Positions 23,517-33,640 of a DNA stretch of 64,000 bases are shown piece by piece. Every line of letters begins with the position of its first letter. Position 1 is the first letter of the stretch. The position numbers were made by a program, and so were the translations under genes. The notes under the pieces were generated by a model. The model did no database searches. It saw nothing but the letters and a program-made list of their open reading frames with translations, and was not told the origin of the DNA. Origin of the DNA: Romanomermis culicivorax (taxonomy: Eukaryota; Nematoda; Enoplea; Mermithida; Mermithidae); the NCBI GenBank assembly GCA_963922205.1, contig CAWUHX010000128.1:682001-746000 (forward strand), in the 5' to 3' direction.

Positions 23517-24065
23517 AATGAAAAAGGTGCTTGAGTGCATAAAACTCGTAATTTCAACAAACGGAAAATAGCTGTACAAAAACAGGTTTTAACCCGAATT
23601 TTTGGAGGAAAACATGGTAGAATTTGCAGAAGATGTACAGTACATAATTTTTCATAACTTTACATTTTTGTCACTCCTCGTGACAATAGTTTAGATTTAC
23701 AGAACTTGATTTTTCAGGATTCGCAATTTCAGAAGGCATTCTCCGCCATGAGGAAGTGATAAACGTGTTTTCAGTGTAATCAATATTAAAACTTTTTGCC
23801 TATAGTCATGAACGTTTATGAACCTGACTTACAACTGGTGTAACAGACATTGTGAATGATAGTTTTATCGTAAAATTATTATATAGTGCAGAAAATTCGA
23901 CCAAAAAAAATCCTTTCTTTCGAATGATAATCGATAGGCTATAAGTTGATAATTTGACTACGAACGTAATAAAAATCAAGTTTGTTCTTGAGCTAGAATT
24001 ATTCAAGTTTACTGTGGGCGTATTTTCCGCATCGTTGTTTCTTCTTACAAAGCATTACGACGAAG

Positions 24066-25088
24066 CACTGTTTTTTTTTCCACGAACTTTTTTCCACAAA
24101 TGTGGAAAGGGGTCAAATTTTTTTTCCACATGTGGAAAAAATTTTTTTTCGTCTTAAAATCCGTTTTTGGCTTAAAAATGCTCACAGACGCTTTATCGCA
24201 CTGTTTTTGAGCTTTTTCAAGCCTTCCGGTGTTTTTAGAGAAGTTAATTCATTAAAATTGAAGAAAAATTGAAATGTTCGACTTAAAAGCCTAATCTACA
24301 AGCGTTGTTGAACAAGTTTTGTAGCAAACTATCCAAGAGCATAATTGACTTGAATTACACAAGAAATCCTCTCTGATGACAAGTGAAAGCCCAAAAAAGA
24401 TGGTACTTTCCGGCGCGTAGCGCCGGAAAATTTTTTGGGTATATTGACATTCTAGGATGCTGGAAAATCATTTTTCCGAACATTTATTTCAAGAATTAGA
24501 TTCCAATTTAGTGTTCAAGAGTCGTAATTTCTAGAATTTTACTTGAAAAATTTTAAAATCTGTAATTTATTTGTAAACTCTCATGAACTTGGTCGAAAAT
24601 ATACGAGTAAGAAGAATATAAATTTCCGAAAGATATTTCCAAGAAGCTTTTGAATTGATTTTACGTTAGCAAAGAAATAATCGCATCATAAATCATAGAG
24701 ACTTGACGTGTATTCATCTTTCTCAAAAGGAAAAAATGCGAATCTTCATTAAATATTATGATAAAATGTTGAAGATAACCAATTAAAACATGAGATACTA
24801 CGTTTAAGATGATGAAAACTATTATAGATTAAGTGATAAATGAAGGTAGACATGATAAAAGCCGCGCCTGAACTACTTAATGAATAATGATGATTATTAA
24901 AGTTATTATCGGCGCGAAGCGCCGGAAAATTTTGAGATTATGACCTTCTAAAATGCACCAAAATGCATCTTTTCAATATGAAAACCCCAAATTTTTCTTC
25001 CACATTTGTGGAAAGACCTCAAAAATTTTTTCCACATTCCAGATTTTTTTTCCACATTATAGTGCAAATGTGGAAAAAAAAAACAGTG
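24066..25088. mobile_element. 1-kb hairpin-bearing element A (CCACA variant)
   Basis: CACTG...CAGTG ends with TTCCACA/TGTGGAA subterminal repeats, flanked by perfect 8-bp duplications cgacgaag (24058-24065 and 25089-25096). The interior is nearly identical to 9286-10317, with GC hairpins at 24410-24426 and 24910-24925. The right duplication is also the left duplication of the next element, so the two are joined through one 8-bp site. No coding capacity. Confidence 0.85.
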
Positions 25089-25096
25089 CGACGAAG

Positions 25097-26114
25097 CACT
25101 GTTTTTTTTCCCCAAATCGTGCTTTTTCGGGAAAAAAAAATTCGGAAAGGGGAAAAAAATTTTGGGCTCTTTCCCCATTTGGGGAAGAAAATTTTGGGGA
25201 TCGGATACAGAAAAGATGCATTTTGGTGCATTTTAGAAGGTCATAATCTCAAAATTTTCCGGCGCTTCGCGCCGATTATAACTTTAATAATCATTATTAT
25301 GCATTACTACCCCTGGCGCGGCTTTTAGCATGTCTACTTTCATTTATCATATAATCTATAATAGTTTTCATCATCTTGAACGTATTATCTCATGTTTTCA
25401 TTGGTAATCTTCAATATTTTATCATGATATTTAATGAAGATTCACATTTTTTCCTTTTGAGAAAGATCAATACGTCAAGTAAGTCTCTAAGCTTTTTGAT
25501 GCAATTATTTCTTTTCTAACGTAAAATCAATTTAAATGCTTCATGGAAATATCTTTCGGCAATTTATACTCTGCTTACTCCTATATTTTCGACCAAGTAT
25601 CAGAGTTTACAAATAAAATATACTGGTTTTAAAATTTTTCAAGTAAAATTCTAGAAATTACGACTTTTGAACACAAAATTCAAATCTACTTCTTGAAATA
25701 AACGTTCGGAAAATTGATTTTCCAGCGTCGCAGAATATCAATACCCAAAAAATTTTTCCGGCGCTTCGCGCCGGAAAGATTAACATCCCTTTTGGGTTCT
25801 CACTTGTCAACATAGAGGACTTAACCATCGATTTCTCATGTAATTCAAAGTCATTATGCTTTTGGATAGTTTGCTTGAAAGTTTGTTCCAATGCTTGTAA
25901 TTAAACTTTGAACTCGAAAATTTCAATTTTTTCCTAAATTTTGATGAATTAACGGGTCTAAAAACACCAGAAGGCTTGAAAAAGCCCAAAAACAGGTAAA
26001 TAAAGCGTCTGTGAGCATTTTTAAGCGAAAAAACGACTTCGGGAAAATGGGGAAAAAAATTTTGATCCCTTTCCCCATTTGGGGAAAAGGCCCGGGGGAA
26101 AAAAAAAAACAGTG
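25097..26114. mobile_element. 1-kb hairpin-bearing element B (CCCC variant), inverted
   Basis: CACTG...CAGTG ends with TTTCCCCAAATGGGGAAA-type subterminal repeats. It is flanked by cgacgaag at 25089-25096 and 26115-26122. From the first hairpin inward it is the reverse complement of element A, while the terminal repeats use CCCC instead of CCACA. Hairpins lie at 25259-25274 and 25758-25774. Confidence 0.85.
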
Positions 26115-26128
26115 CGACGAAGCGGGAC

Positions 26129-27107
26129 CAGCGTTTTTTTTGTGCACGGACATTTGTGCCAATTGGCACAAGAGGCCAAAAAAATTTGTGCCAATGGCAC
26201 AAAATTTTTTTTTTACCAGAAACATATACTGAAAATTGCGGAAAAGTTTTAGGCCAAAAGCTTGATAAAAAGTTGACGCATTAATTTTTTGTAAAAATCG
26301 TGCCCAACAGCGTTTTTTTGTGCAGGGACAATTGTGTCAATATTGGCACAAGAGGCGGAAAAAATTTGTGCGAATGACACAAAAATTTTTTTTCTGCCAG
26401 AAACATACTGAAAACTGCAGAAAAGTTTTAGGCCAAATGAAGCTACGTTTAAATTTAAGGCATTAATTCCTTGCATAAATCGTGCCCAACCTGTTTTTCA
26501 GCTAACCATGTCAGTGAGATAAGGAAAAACTGTGTAAGAAAATGGTTCACGATGACTCTTAAAGAAATGGAATGCTGAGAAAATTCAAATACAACTCTAG
26601 AATTGTTCAGGAAACTCTCATATAACTGATTCAATTTTCGACTACGAACTAACAATCTAAAGACTACAGAAAATAAAGTCGAGAATTGTGTAATTTTTCG
26701 GTCGAAGCATTTTATACAAAGGATATCGATTTTTCTATTTGAATCAATCAAATAACAGAAAGTAAGAATTTCGGTTTTAAATGCGAATCCACCAACTGAA
26801 TGAAGAGAGAATATTCAGAATTTCTTCTGATTCATCAGTCATTGACAGCTAAAGTTTGCTGCAACGATATTAATACACTGTTCGAAGAGAACTCGTTCGC
26901 GCTTGGGTCAAATCTTATACAGTAATCAATATTTATGCATTGATTCTTTCTGCATTTTCAGCCCCTAAAACGTCTTAAAATCGGGGAAATTTAATGTTTG
27001 ACCAGCCAAAAATTTTGTGCCAATTGGCACAAACGCCCAAAAATTTTTGTGCCATTTCAAATTTTTTTGTGTCAAAAACCATGTTTTGGCACAAAAAAAT
27101 AACACTG
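26129..27107. mobile_element. Hairpin-family element C (GTGCC variant)
   Basis: Begins CAGCGTTTTTTTTGTGC and ends with AACACTG. Flanks are agcgggac (26121-26128) and agcgagac (27108-27115), 7 of 8. Subterminal repeats are TTTGTGCCAATTGGCACAAA. The first 170 bp or so are tandemly duplicated (a second unit starts near 26306). Confidence 0.7.
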
Positions 27108-27115
27108 AGCGAGAC

Positions 27116-28938
27116 CAGTGTTTTTTTTGTGTCAAAACGTGGTTTTTGGCACAAAAAAAATTTGGAATGGCACAAAAAATTTTGAGCGTTTGTGCCAATT
27201 GGCACAAATTTTTTGACTGGTTTAAGGCTAAATTTCCTTGATTTTTAGTTATTTTAGGGGCTGAAAACGCAAAATTTTTTCGGCGCTTCGCGGCAATTCA
27301 ATGAGTTTAATATTAACTACTTTCCTTTGTCTCGAACGCGAGCGGATTCAATTCGAATAGTATATTTGTATTATCGCAACAGACTTTGAGATTGTCAATG
27401 ACTGGTGAAAGGATAGAAATTGTAAACTTTCTCTGTTCATTCAGTTGGAGAAACCGAAACTTGTATTTTTGGTGTTTGATTCAAACAAAAAAATTCACAT
27501 TTTCGGCACAATTATTTAACCAAAAATTTACGCGAAGCGACTTTCGACTTAGCTTTTTTCAGGAGAAAGCAATTATAGTCAAGACATCCTAATTTAATCT
27601 TTAATAGTTGTTAGGAACGAAGCCGAAAAGTAAAGGAAAGTTTCATGACAAAGTCTATAAAAATATCTGAATTTTCGCTGTATTCGATTTCTTTTCGGAT
27701 CGTGGAAACCGTTTTCTAGATCGGTTTTCCTCATCTCACTGACGTGGTTAGAGAAAATAGAGCAGGCACGATTTTTATGCAATAAATTAATGTAGTGAAA
27801 GCACCGTTTTTTCCTCAAATGGGGTCTTGTGAGGAAAAAAATTTCGAAATGAGGAAAAAAAATTTGGGTATGCTTCTCATTGTGGAAAAAATTTTGGGGA
27901 ATTCAAAACCGAAAAGATGCGTTCTGGTGGACTTAAAAGGGTCAAAATCTCAAAATTTTCCGGCGCTTCGCGCCGGTCACGAGTACAATCTTGACTATTC
28001 TCTATCAGGCGCGGCGGTTAGCATATCTACTTCGACTTACTAATTAATGCTCAACAGTTTCTGTTAATCAAGTTAGCTCGTTTCATTTTCTAATCGTTAA
28101 CAGTCAATTATGTCGCCCAAAATTGAGATTTTTCATCAATTCCCTCAATTTTTTCTCTCGATGTTAGGAATTTTGTAAACGTCTACTACCTGAACTTTTG
28201 CGTTTATTGAAGATGGAAATTGAAGACATCATTCTAGACTGCGATTCTAGAACTTCTGTTTATGAATATCTGTTTTAGAGACTTATTTTCCAGCGTTTTA
28301 GAATATAAAAACTACTTCATCAGTCGGATTTTAATTTATTTCCGAACGTTGTGAAGGTTCAATTTCCAGCGTTTTAGGAAGTGAAAATCCAAAAATTTTT
28401 CCGGCGCTCCGCGCCGGACCAAGAATTAAATAAAATTAGATGATTCTAATCAGAGCCATAGAAATGTTAATAACGGATAAATTCCTGAGAACTCTATCGT
28501 TAACACGCTTCACTCGCTCCTGTAGAACACCAATATATTCGTCATGAGCTCATTTTGGCTGATATAACTAAAATTTTCTCAATTTTTTTCCTCATTTTTG
28601 CAGGTTTCTGACTCCAAATAAAACAAAATGCTCGGGTATGCTCCTAAAATGCATAAAAAAGCATCCTAGCCACATTATAAACGTTTTTAAAAATGAGGAA
28701 AATTTTTGGAAAATGAGGAAAAAAATTTTGGGTCCGGTTCTCATGTGGAAAAAATCTTCGAGGAAAAAAAAGGTGAGTGAAAGCATCTTTAGTTAGGTTT
28801 TTATCAAACTTTTGGCACAAAACTTTTTCAAGGTTTTCATACGTTTTTAGACTGAAAAAATTTTTTGTGCCATTGGCACAAATTTTTTTGGCCCTTTGTG
28901 CCAATTGACACAAATGTCCGTGCGCAAAAAAAACGCTG
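27116..28938. mobile_element. Hairpin-family element D (GTGCC variant), host of element H
   Basis: Runs from CAGTGTTTTTTTTGTG to AAAAACGCTG, flanked by a perfect agcgagac duplication (27108-27115 and 28939-28946). It is interrupted by element H (27802-28775); without H it is about 840 bp. It shares its left duplication with C and its right one with the truncated copy E. Confidence 0.75.
27802..28775. mobile_element. Hairpin-family element H (CCTCA variant), nested in D
   Basis: Ends are CACCGTTTTTTCCTC and the inverse of CACCTTTTTTTTCCTC. The flanking duplication is a perfect agtgaaag (27794-27801 and 28776-28783). Subterminal repeats are TTCCTCA/TGAGGAA. GC hairpins lie at 27960-27976 and 28401-28417. 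The related sequence at 35302-35480 runs through the equivalent position uninterrupted (ggtgaaag at 35323-35330) and so shows the empty site. Confidence 0.85.
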
Positions 28939-28946
28939 AGCGAGAC

Positions 28947-29129
28947 AATGTTTTTTTTGTGCCAAAACATGGTTTTTTTTCACACAAAAAATTTGGAATG
29001 GCACAAAAAATTTTGAACGTTTGTGCCATTTAGCTGGCACAAAAAATTTTTCTGGTCAAACACTGAATTTCCTTGATTTTTAGACGTTTTAAAGGCTGAA
29101 AATGTTAAAAATTTTCGGCGCTTCGCGCC
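28947..29129. mobile_element. Truncated hairpin-family copy E (GTGCC variant)
   Basis: Begins AATGTTTTTTTTGTGCC directly after the agcgagac site and parallels the left 180 bp of element D. It stops at its first GC hairpin (29116-29129), where copy F begins. Confidence 0.65.
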
Positions 29130-29898
29130 CACTGTTTTTTTCCACGAACTTTTTTCCACAAATGTGGAAAGGGGTCAATTTTTTTCCACATGTGGAAAAA
29201 AATTATTTTCGTCTTAAAATCCTTGTTTTTTCGCTTAAAAATGCTCTCAGACTCTTTATCGCACTGTTTTTGAGCTTTTTCAAGCCTTCCAGTGTTTTTA
29301 GAGAAGTTAATTCATTAAAATTGAAGAAAAATTGAAATGTTCGACTTTAAAGCCTAATCTACAAGCATTGTTGAACAAATTTTGTAGCAAACTATCCAAG
29401 AGCGTAATTGACTTGAATTACACGAGAAATCGATGATGAGGTCCTCTATGATGGCAAGCACAAGTGAAAGCCCAAAAAAGATGGTAATCTTTCCGGCGCC
29501 AAGCGCCGGAAAATTTTTTGGGTATATTGACATTCGGGGATGCCGGAAAATTAATTTTCGGAATATTTATTTCAAGAATAACATTCCAATTTTGTGTTCA
29601 AAAGTCGTAATTTCTGGAATTTTACTTGAAAAATTTTAAAATCTGTAATTTATTTGTAAACCCTCATGAACTTGGTCGAAAATATATGAGTAAGAAGAGT
29701 ATAAGTTTTCGAAAAATATTTCCATGAAGCTTTTGGATTGATTTTACGTTAGCAAAGAAATAATCGCATCAAAAAGCATAGAGACTTGACGTATTGATCT
29801 TCCTCAAAGGGAAAAATGCGAATCTTCTCTTCATTAAATATTATGATAAAATATTGAAGATTACCAATTTAAACATGAGATAATACGTTTAAGATTAT
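29130..29898. mobile_element. Truncated hairpin-family copy F (CCACA variant)
   Basis: Begins CACTGTTTTTTTCCACG and follows elements A and 9286-10317 for about 770 bp, including a hairpin at 29493-29509. It then breaks off in the middle of the interior and passes abruptly into copy G. Confidence 0.7.
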
Positions 29899-30913
29899 GA
29901 TTTTTTTCCGAAGATTTTTTCCACATGAGAACCGGACCCAAAATTTTTTTCCTCATTCTCCAAAAATTTTCCTCATTTTTAAAAACGTTTATAATGTGGC
30001 TACGGATGCTTTTTTATGCATTTTAGGAGCATACCCAAGCATTTTGTTGTATTTGGAGTCAGAAACCTGCAAAAACGAGAAAAAAATTGAGAAAATTCTA
30101 GTTATATTAGCCGAAATGAGCTCATGACGAATATATTGGTGTTCTACAGGAGCGGGTGAAACATGTTAACGATAGAGTTCTCAGGAATTTATCCGTTATT
30201 AACATTTCTATGGCTCTGATCAGAACCATCTAATTTTATTTAGTCCTTGGTCCGGCGCGGAGCGCCGGAAAAATTTTTGGATTTTCACTTTCTAAAACGC
30301 TGGAAATTGAACCTTCACAACGTTGGGGAATAAATTAAAATCCGACTGATGAAGTATAATGTGCTTCCCATTCCGGCTCGCAGCGCCGGAAAAATTTTCC
30401 AGTTTTTATATTCTAAGACGCTGGAAAATGAATCTCTCCAACAGATATTCATAAACAGAAGTTCTAGAATCGCAGTCTAGAATGATGTCTTCAATTTCCA
30501 TCTTCAATAAACGCAAAAGTTCAGGTAGCAGACGTTTACAAAATTCCCAACATCGAGAGAAAAAATTGAGGGAATTGATGAAAAATCTCAATTTTGGGCG
30601 ACATAATTGACTGTTAACGATTAGAAAATGAAACGAGCTAATTTGATTAACAGAAACTGTTGAGCATTAATTAGTAAGTCGAAGTAGATATGCTAATGGC
30701 CGCGCCTGATAGAGAATAGTCAAGATTGTACCCGTGACCGGCGCGAAGCGCCGGAAAATTTTGAGATTTTGACCCTTGCAAGTCCACCAGAACGCATCTT
30801 TTCGGTTTTGAATTCCCCAAAATTTTTTCCACAATGAGAACCATACCCAAATTTTTTTTCCTCATTTCGAAATTTTTTTCCTCAAAAGACCCCATTTGAG
30901 GAAAAAAAAGGTG
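29899..30913. mobile_element. Hairpin-family copy G (CCTCA variant), inverted relative to H
   Basis: Reverse complement of element H, ending GAGGAAAAAAAAGGTG at 30913. Its outermost left bases (the CACC end) are missing at the junction with F. Hairpins lie at 30252-30268, 30373-30389 and 30738-30754. The right flank falls inside a tRNA-like sequence. Confidence 0.7.
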
Positions 30914-30970
30914 ATCGAACCTGGTCCACCAAAGTATGGACTTAATGCGTTTACCACTACACAATTTCAC
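30914..30970 (-). other. tRNA-like (SINE head or pseudo-tRNA) fragment cut by element G
   Basis: On the minus strand an A-box-like TGTAGTGGTAAACGC is followed about 30 bases later by a B-box-like CCAGGTTCGATC. Element G interrupts the sequence immediately after GGTTCGAT. Both internal promoter boxes are present, but the 3' half is lost and no full cloverleaf can be drawn. Confidence 0.45.
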
Positions 30971-31086
30971 CTGAAACCCTCCCTTGATACTATTTTAACT
31001 AACAACTTCATTTGGAAGAGCCTCAACAGCGCTGCGCCCGTGCACCCTAAGCCTTAGAAAAATTTTAAAAGAAAAGTAAATGTCTA

Positions 31087-31270
31087 CTCGCTAGCAGACG
31101 GCTCCATGGGGATTGGTTATGTGGGGGGTATTACTCCCACCTAAAGTCCTGAAAGTTGATCACTGGTCGCCTAATTTTGATGCAAAATGAAGTGTTTAGT
31201 GGACATTACACTATCCCCAAAAATTTTCAACTTTACCCCTACCTCAAGAATCTGATCTTGGAGACCTCTG
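31087..31270. repeat. Dispersed repeat containing TACCTAAAGTCCT, copy 1
   Basis: Shares CTCCATGGGGA, TACTCCCACCTAAAGTCCT-like sequence, GATCACTGG and a TTTACCCCTACCT block with copies at about 36520-36700 and 37003-37150, and inverted at 49190-49400. Class unknown. Confidence 0.55.
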
Positions 31271-31329
31271 CTCGCTAGTCACTGAAATCCATGCTCAAAA
31301 TTAACAAACAACTCATATACAATAATTAG

Positions 31330-31585
31330 GCTGAAGGTCGGGAACCGACTTATAAAATTTAGCCAACAATTTTTCTAAACAAAGCATACTTGATTCCAAA
31401 AAACTAACATTAAAAGTTTAGAAAGTGCAGTTTAAGCAAATAACTTCACATATCTGACTATAGGTTGAAGAATATGCTGCTTGGATGTTAGAATACCTTT
31501 CTAAGACCTTTCTTTTCCCACCCCCTGTCCTGGCTGAACCCCAGCAGAATTTCTATGCTGTCCGTGTATATGCTTGCTTACTAGT
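31330..31585 (-). repeat. CATACATG-family copy, inverted and partial
   Basis: Reverse-complement match to 36437-36850 and 19767-20000, including CCAGCAGAATTTCTATGCTG. The right boundary is near TGTATATG; no target duplication was confirmed. Confidence 0.5.
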
Positions 31586-32099
31586 TAGCATTAGAATGTC
31601 TCATATCGTGGCTAAAATCAGTTTATCTTTGATGGCAGTAGCTAAACAGCCGCACGGCTTTATAGCCTACGTGGCTGAATAACCGCCCGGCTGTTTAGCC
31701 AAAACATACCCTCTTAACTAAACAGTCGGGCAGCTGTGGAGCTAAAATATACCTTTTTGACTAAACAGCCGCGCGGCTGCGACGAGTAAGTTGAGTGAGT
31801 ATTACTGCAGCTAGTGCACACCATCTTATAGCGTTATAATGATAAGTATATATACAATATTTTTGTCAAAATTATTGATTACTGTAATAATCTAAGCCTA
31901 AGCCTAATAATAATATTAATGATCTTATTTAGAATATACAAAACGTTGAAAAAAATGTCATAGAAAAATATAAGTAACACGAACATAAATTAGTAATCAA
32001 ACGCAAAAAAATGGTAAGAACAAGGGACGACTGGCGGTGACGCGCTTACGTACGCCACTTTAAAAAAACATCAAAATTAATTTATGTTAAATACGTTTT

Positions 32100-33640
32100 A
32101 AAAGCTACAATATCCATTGTAAAACAAATCCATTGATGCCAAAATTCTTTAATTTGGCGATTAGTTTGGAGTGAACAACCGAATCAAATGCTTTTTGGAA
32201 GTCAATGAACCATGCTTCTTATAATCAATCAATTTTGTCCATTTGTTCATACAATACAGAAGTTGACTCGTGCAAGATTTGCCTTTCCGAAATCCGAATT
32301 GTGTTTTTTTTATATTTTGGTAGTAAGTGCATGTGTCATAAGAGATTTGTTTATGAGAGATTCCATTAGCTTACAAGTTACACAGCACAGCGAAATGGGC
32401 CTATAGTTTTCAACAGCAGAAGATGAACCTTTCCTAAAAATAGGTATGACTAACGCCTCAAGCCAGAGTGAAGGTAGCTTTCCAGTTCTATAGGAAACTT
32501 CAAAAATGATGGATAGTGGAATCTGTAAAACGTACTTTAGTTTTTTGAGAAAAAATGCACATAAACCATCAGGACCTAAGGATAAGGATGGCTTTAATTT
32601 GCACAATGCCTCTAGGACAGCTTCTGGGGCGAATACAACCTCAATTTTTTGGTCTGGTACAGTTTTTTCCAGGTTTGGAATACATTTGTCATGTTTAGAA
32701 AAGATGAAACTGAAAAATATGTTGAAAGCATTTGCTTTACTACAATCATCACTGAGAACATGATCTTCATGAGTGATATCAGGGATAACTGATTTAAGAT
32801 TCAAATGGAGTTGAAATATTTGAAGAAGATCTCAACATCTGAGCCTTTTTTCAATAATCTAGCTTCTCTTTCAGCATAAAATTTATCGATTTCACTAGAA
32901 ATTTGAAGATCGAGTATTTTATACTTTTGTTTTAGGGTTGTGTCTTTCCTGGGCTTTTTCCATAGAGATCTTTTCTTTGATTGTATTGAGAAAGGGGGTT
33001 TGTGTCTTTCCTGGGCTTTTTCCATAGAGATCTTTAGGGTTGTGTCTTTCCTGGGCTTTTTCCATAGAGATCTTTTCTTTGATTGTATTGAGAAAGGATA
33101 AGAATATTTCGACATAGGTTTTTTCAGCGGAATATAAGCTTTAATAATTGTTTTTAGAATGGTCATGAACGTCTTCTACAAATGGACGTCTTCTAAAAAT
33201 CTTCTACATTAGCACATCCAGAAAAAGTTGTGTGCCAATCATAATTTTCCAAAGCAGCCTCTAGCATCGAGTAATTCCCCTTCGGAAATTCATATTTGAA
33301 ATCAGTTGGGCTCTTATCTACAGGTTTATAAAAAAGATTGAATTTTAAGGAGTTATGATGACTAGTTGAGAATGGTTCCAACAGAGTAAGGTCTTTGACT
33401 AAATCGGGGTACAGAGTTAAAACAAGGTCAAGTATGTTTTGTCCCAGGGTTGGAAACTTCACAAGCTGGGCAAGTCCGAATTCATTTATAAATTGGATAA
33501 AATTAAAATTTATAGCGTTTTCATTAAAATATTCATTTTTATTCTACTTAATACCTGGCAAATTAAAATCGCCAATTATCAGCGGTATTTGGCTTTTGAT
33601 TGAAGAACTAAACCATTCAAGTGTCCTAATAAATGCTTCA
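32100..33640 (-). pseudogene. CR1/Jockey-like non-LTR retrotransposon ORF2 relic
   Basis: Read on the minus strand, 33600-33200 gives IIGDFNLPGIK, then NEFGLAQLVKFPTLGQNILD and LVLTLYPDLV: the C-terminal end of an APE-type endonuclease. After a linker, 32804-32320 gives SLGPDGLCAFFLKKL, LPSLWLEALVIPIFRKGSS and NYRPISLCCVTCKLMESLI: the N-terminal reverse-transcriptase blocks. FGFRKGKSCTSQLLY follows near 32300. The catalytic YADD block and C-terminus are absent and there are frame breaks. The linker contains an internal duplication (32931-33097). It is a 5'- and 3'-truncated, inactive copy. Confidence 0.8.
32931..33097. repeat. Internal duplication in the CR1-like relic
   Basis: A 65-bp unit (32931-32995) is repeated at 33033-33097, separated by a partial 37-bp copy (32996-33032). 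Translated on the minus strand it repeats SIQSKKRSLWKKPRKDTTLK. The copies are identical or nearly so, so the duplication postdates most decay of the element. Confidence 0.8.

Larger units (their letters stand above)
24410..30754. repeat. Recurrent 17-bp GC hairpin CCGGCGCGAAGCGCCGG
   Basis: Perfect or near-perfect copies lie at 24410-24426, 24910-24925, 25259-25274, 25758-25774, 27960-27976, 28401-28417, 29116-29129, 29493-29509, 30252-30268, 30373-30389 and 30738-30754. Others lie outside this range at 9642-9658, 10140-10156 and 2914-2929, with decayed ones near 27281, 34925 and 37790. The centre is usually GCGAAGC or its complement GCTTCGC; variants include CGTAG, CAAAG, CCAAG and CGGAG loops. 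A typical element has two, one per half. Confidence 0.9.
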
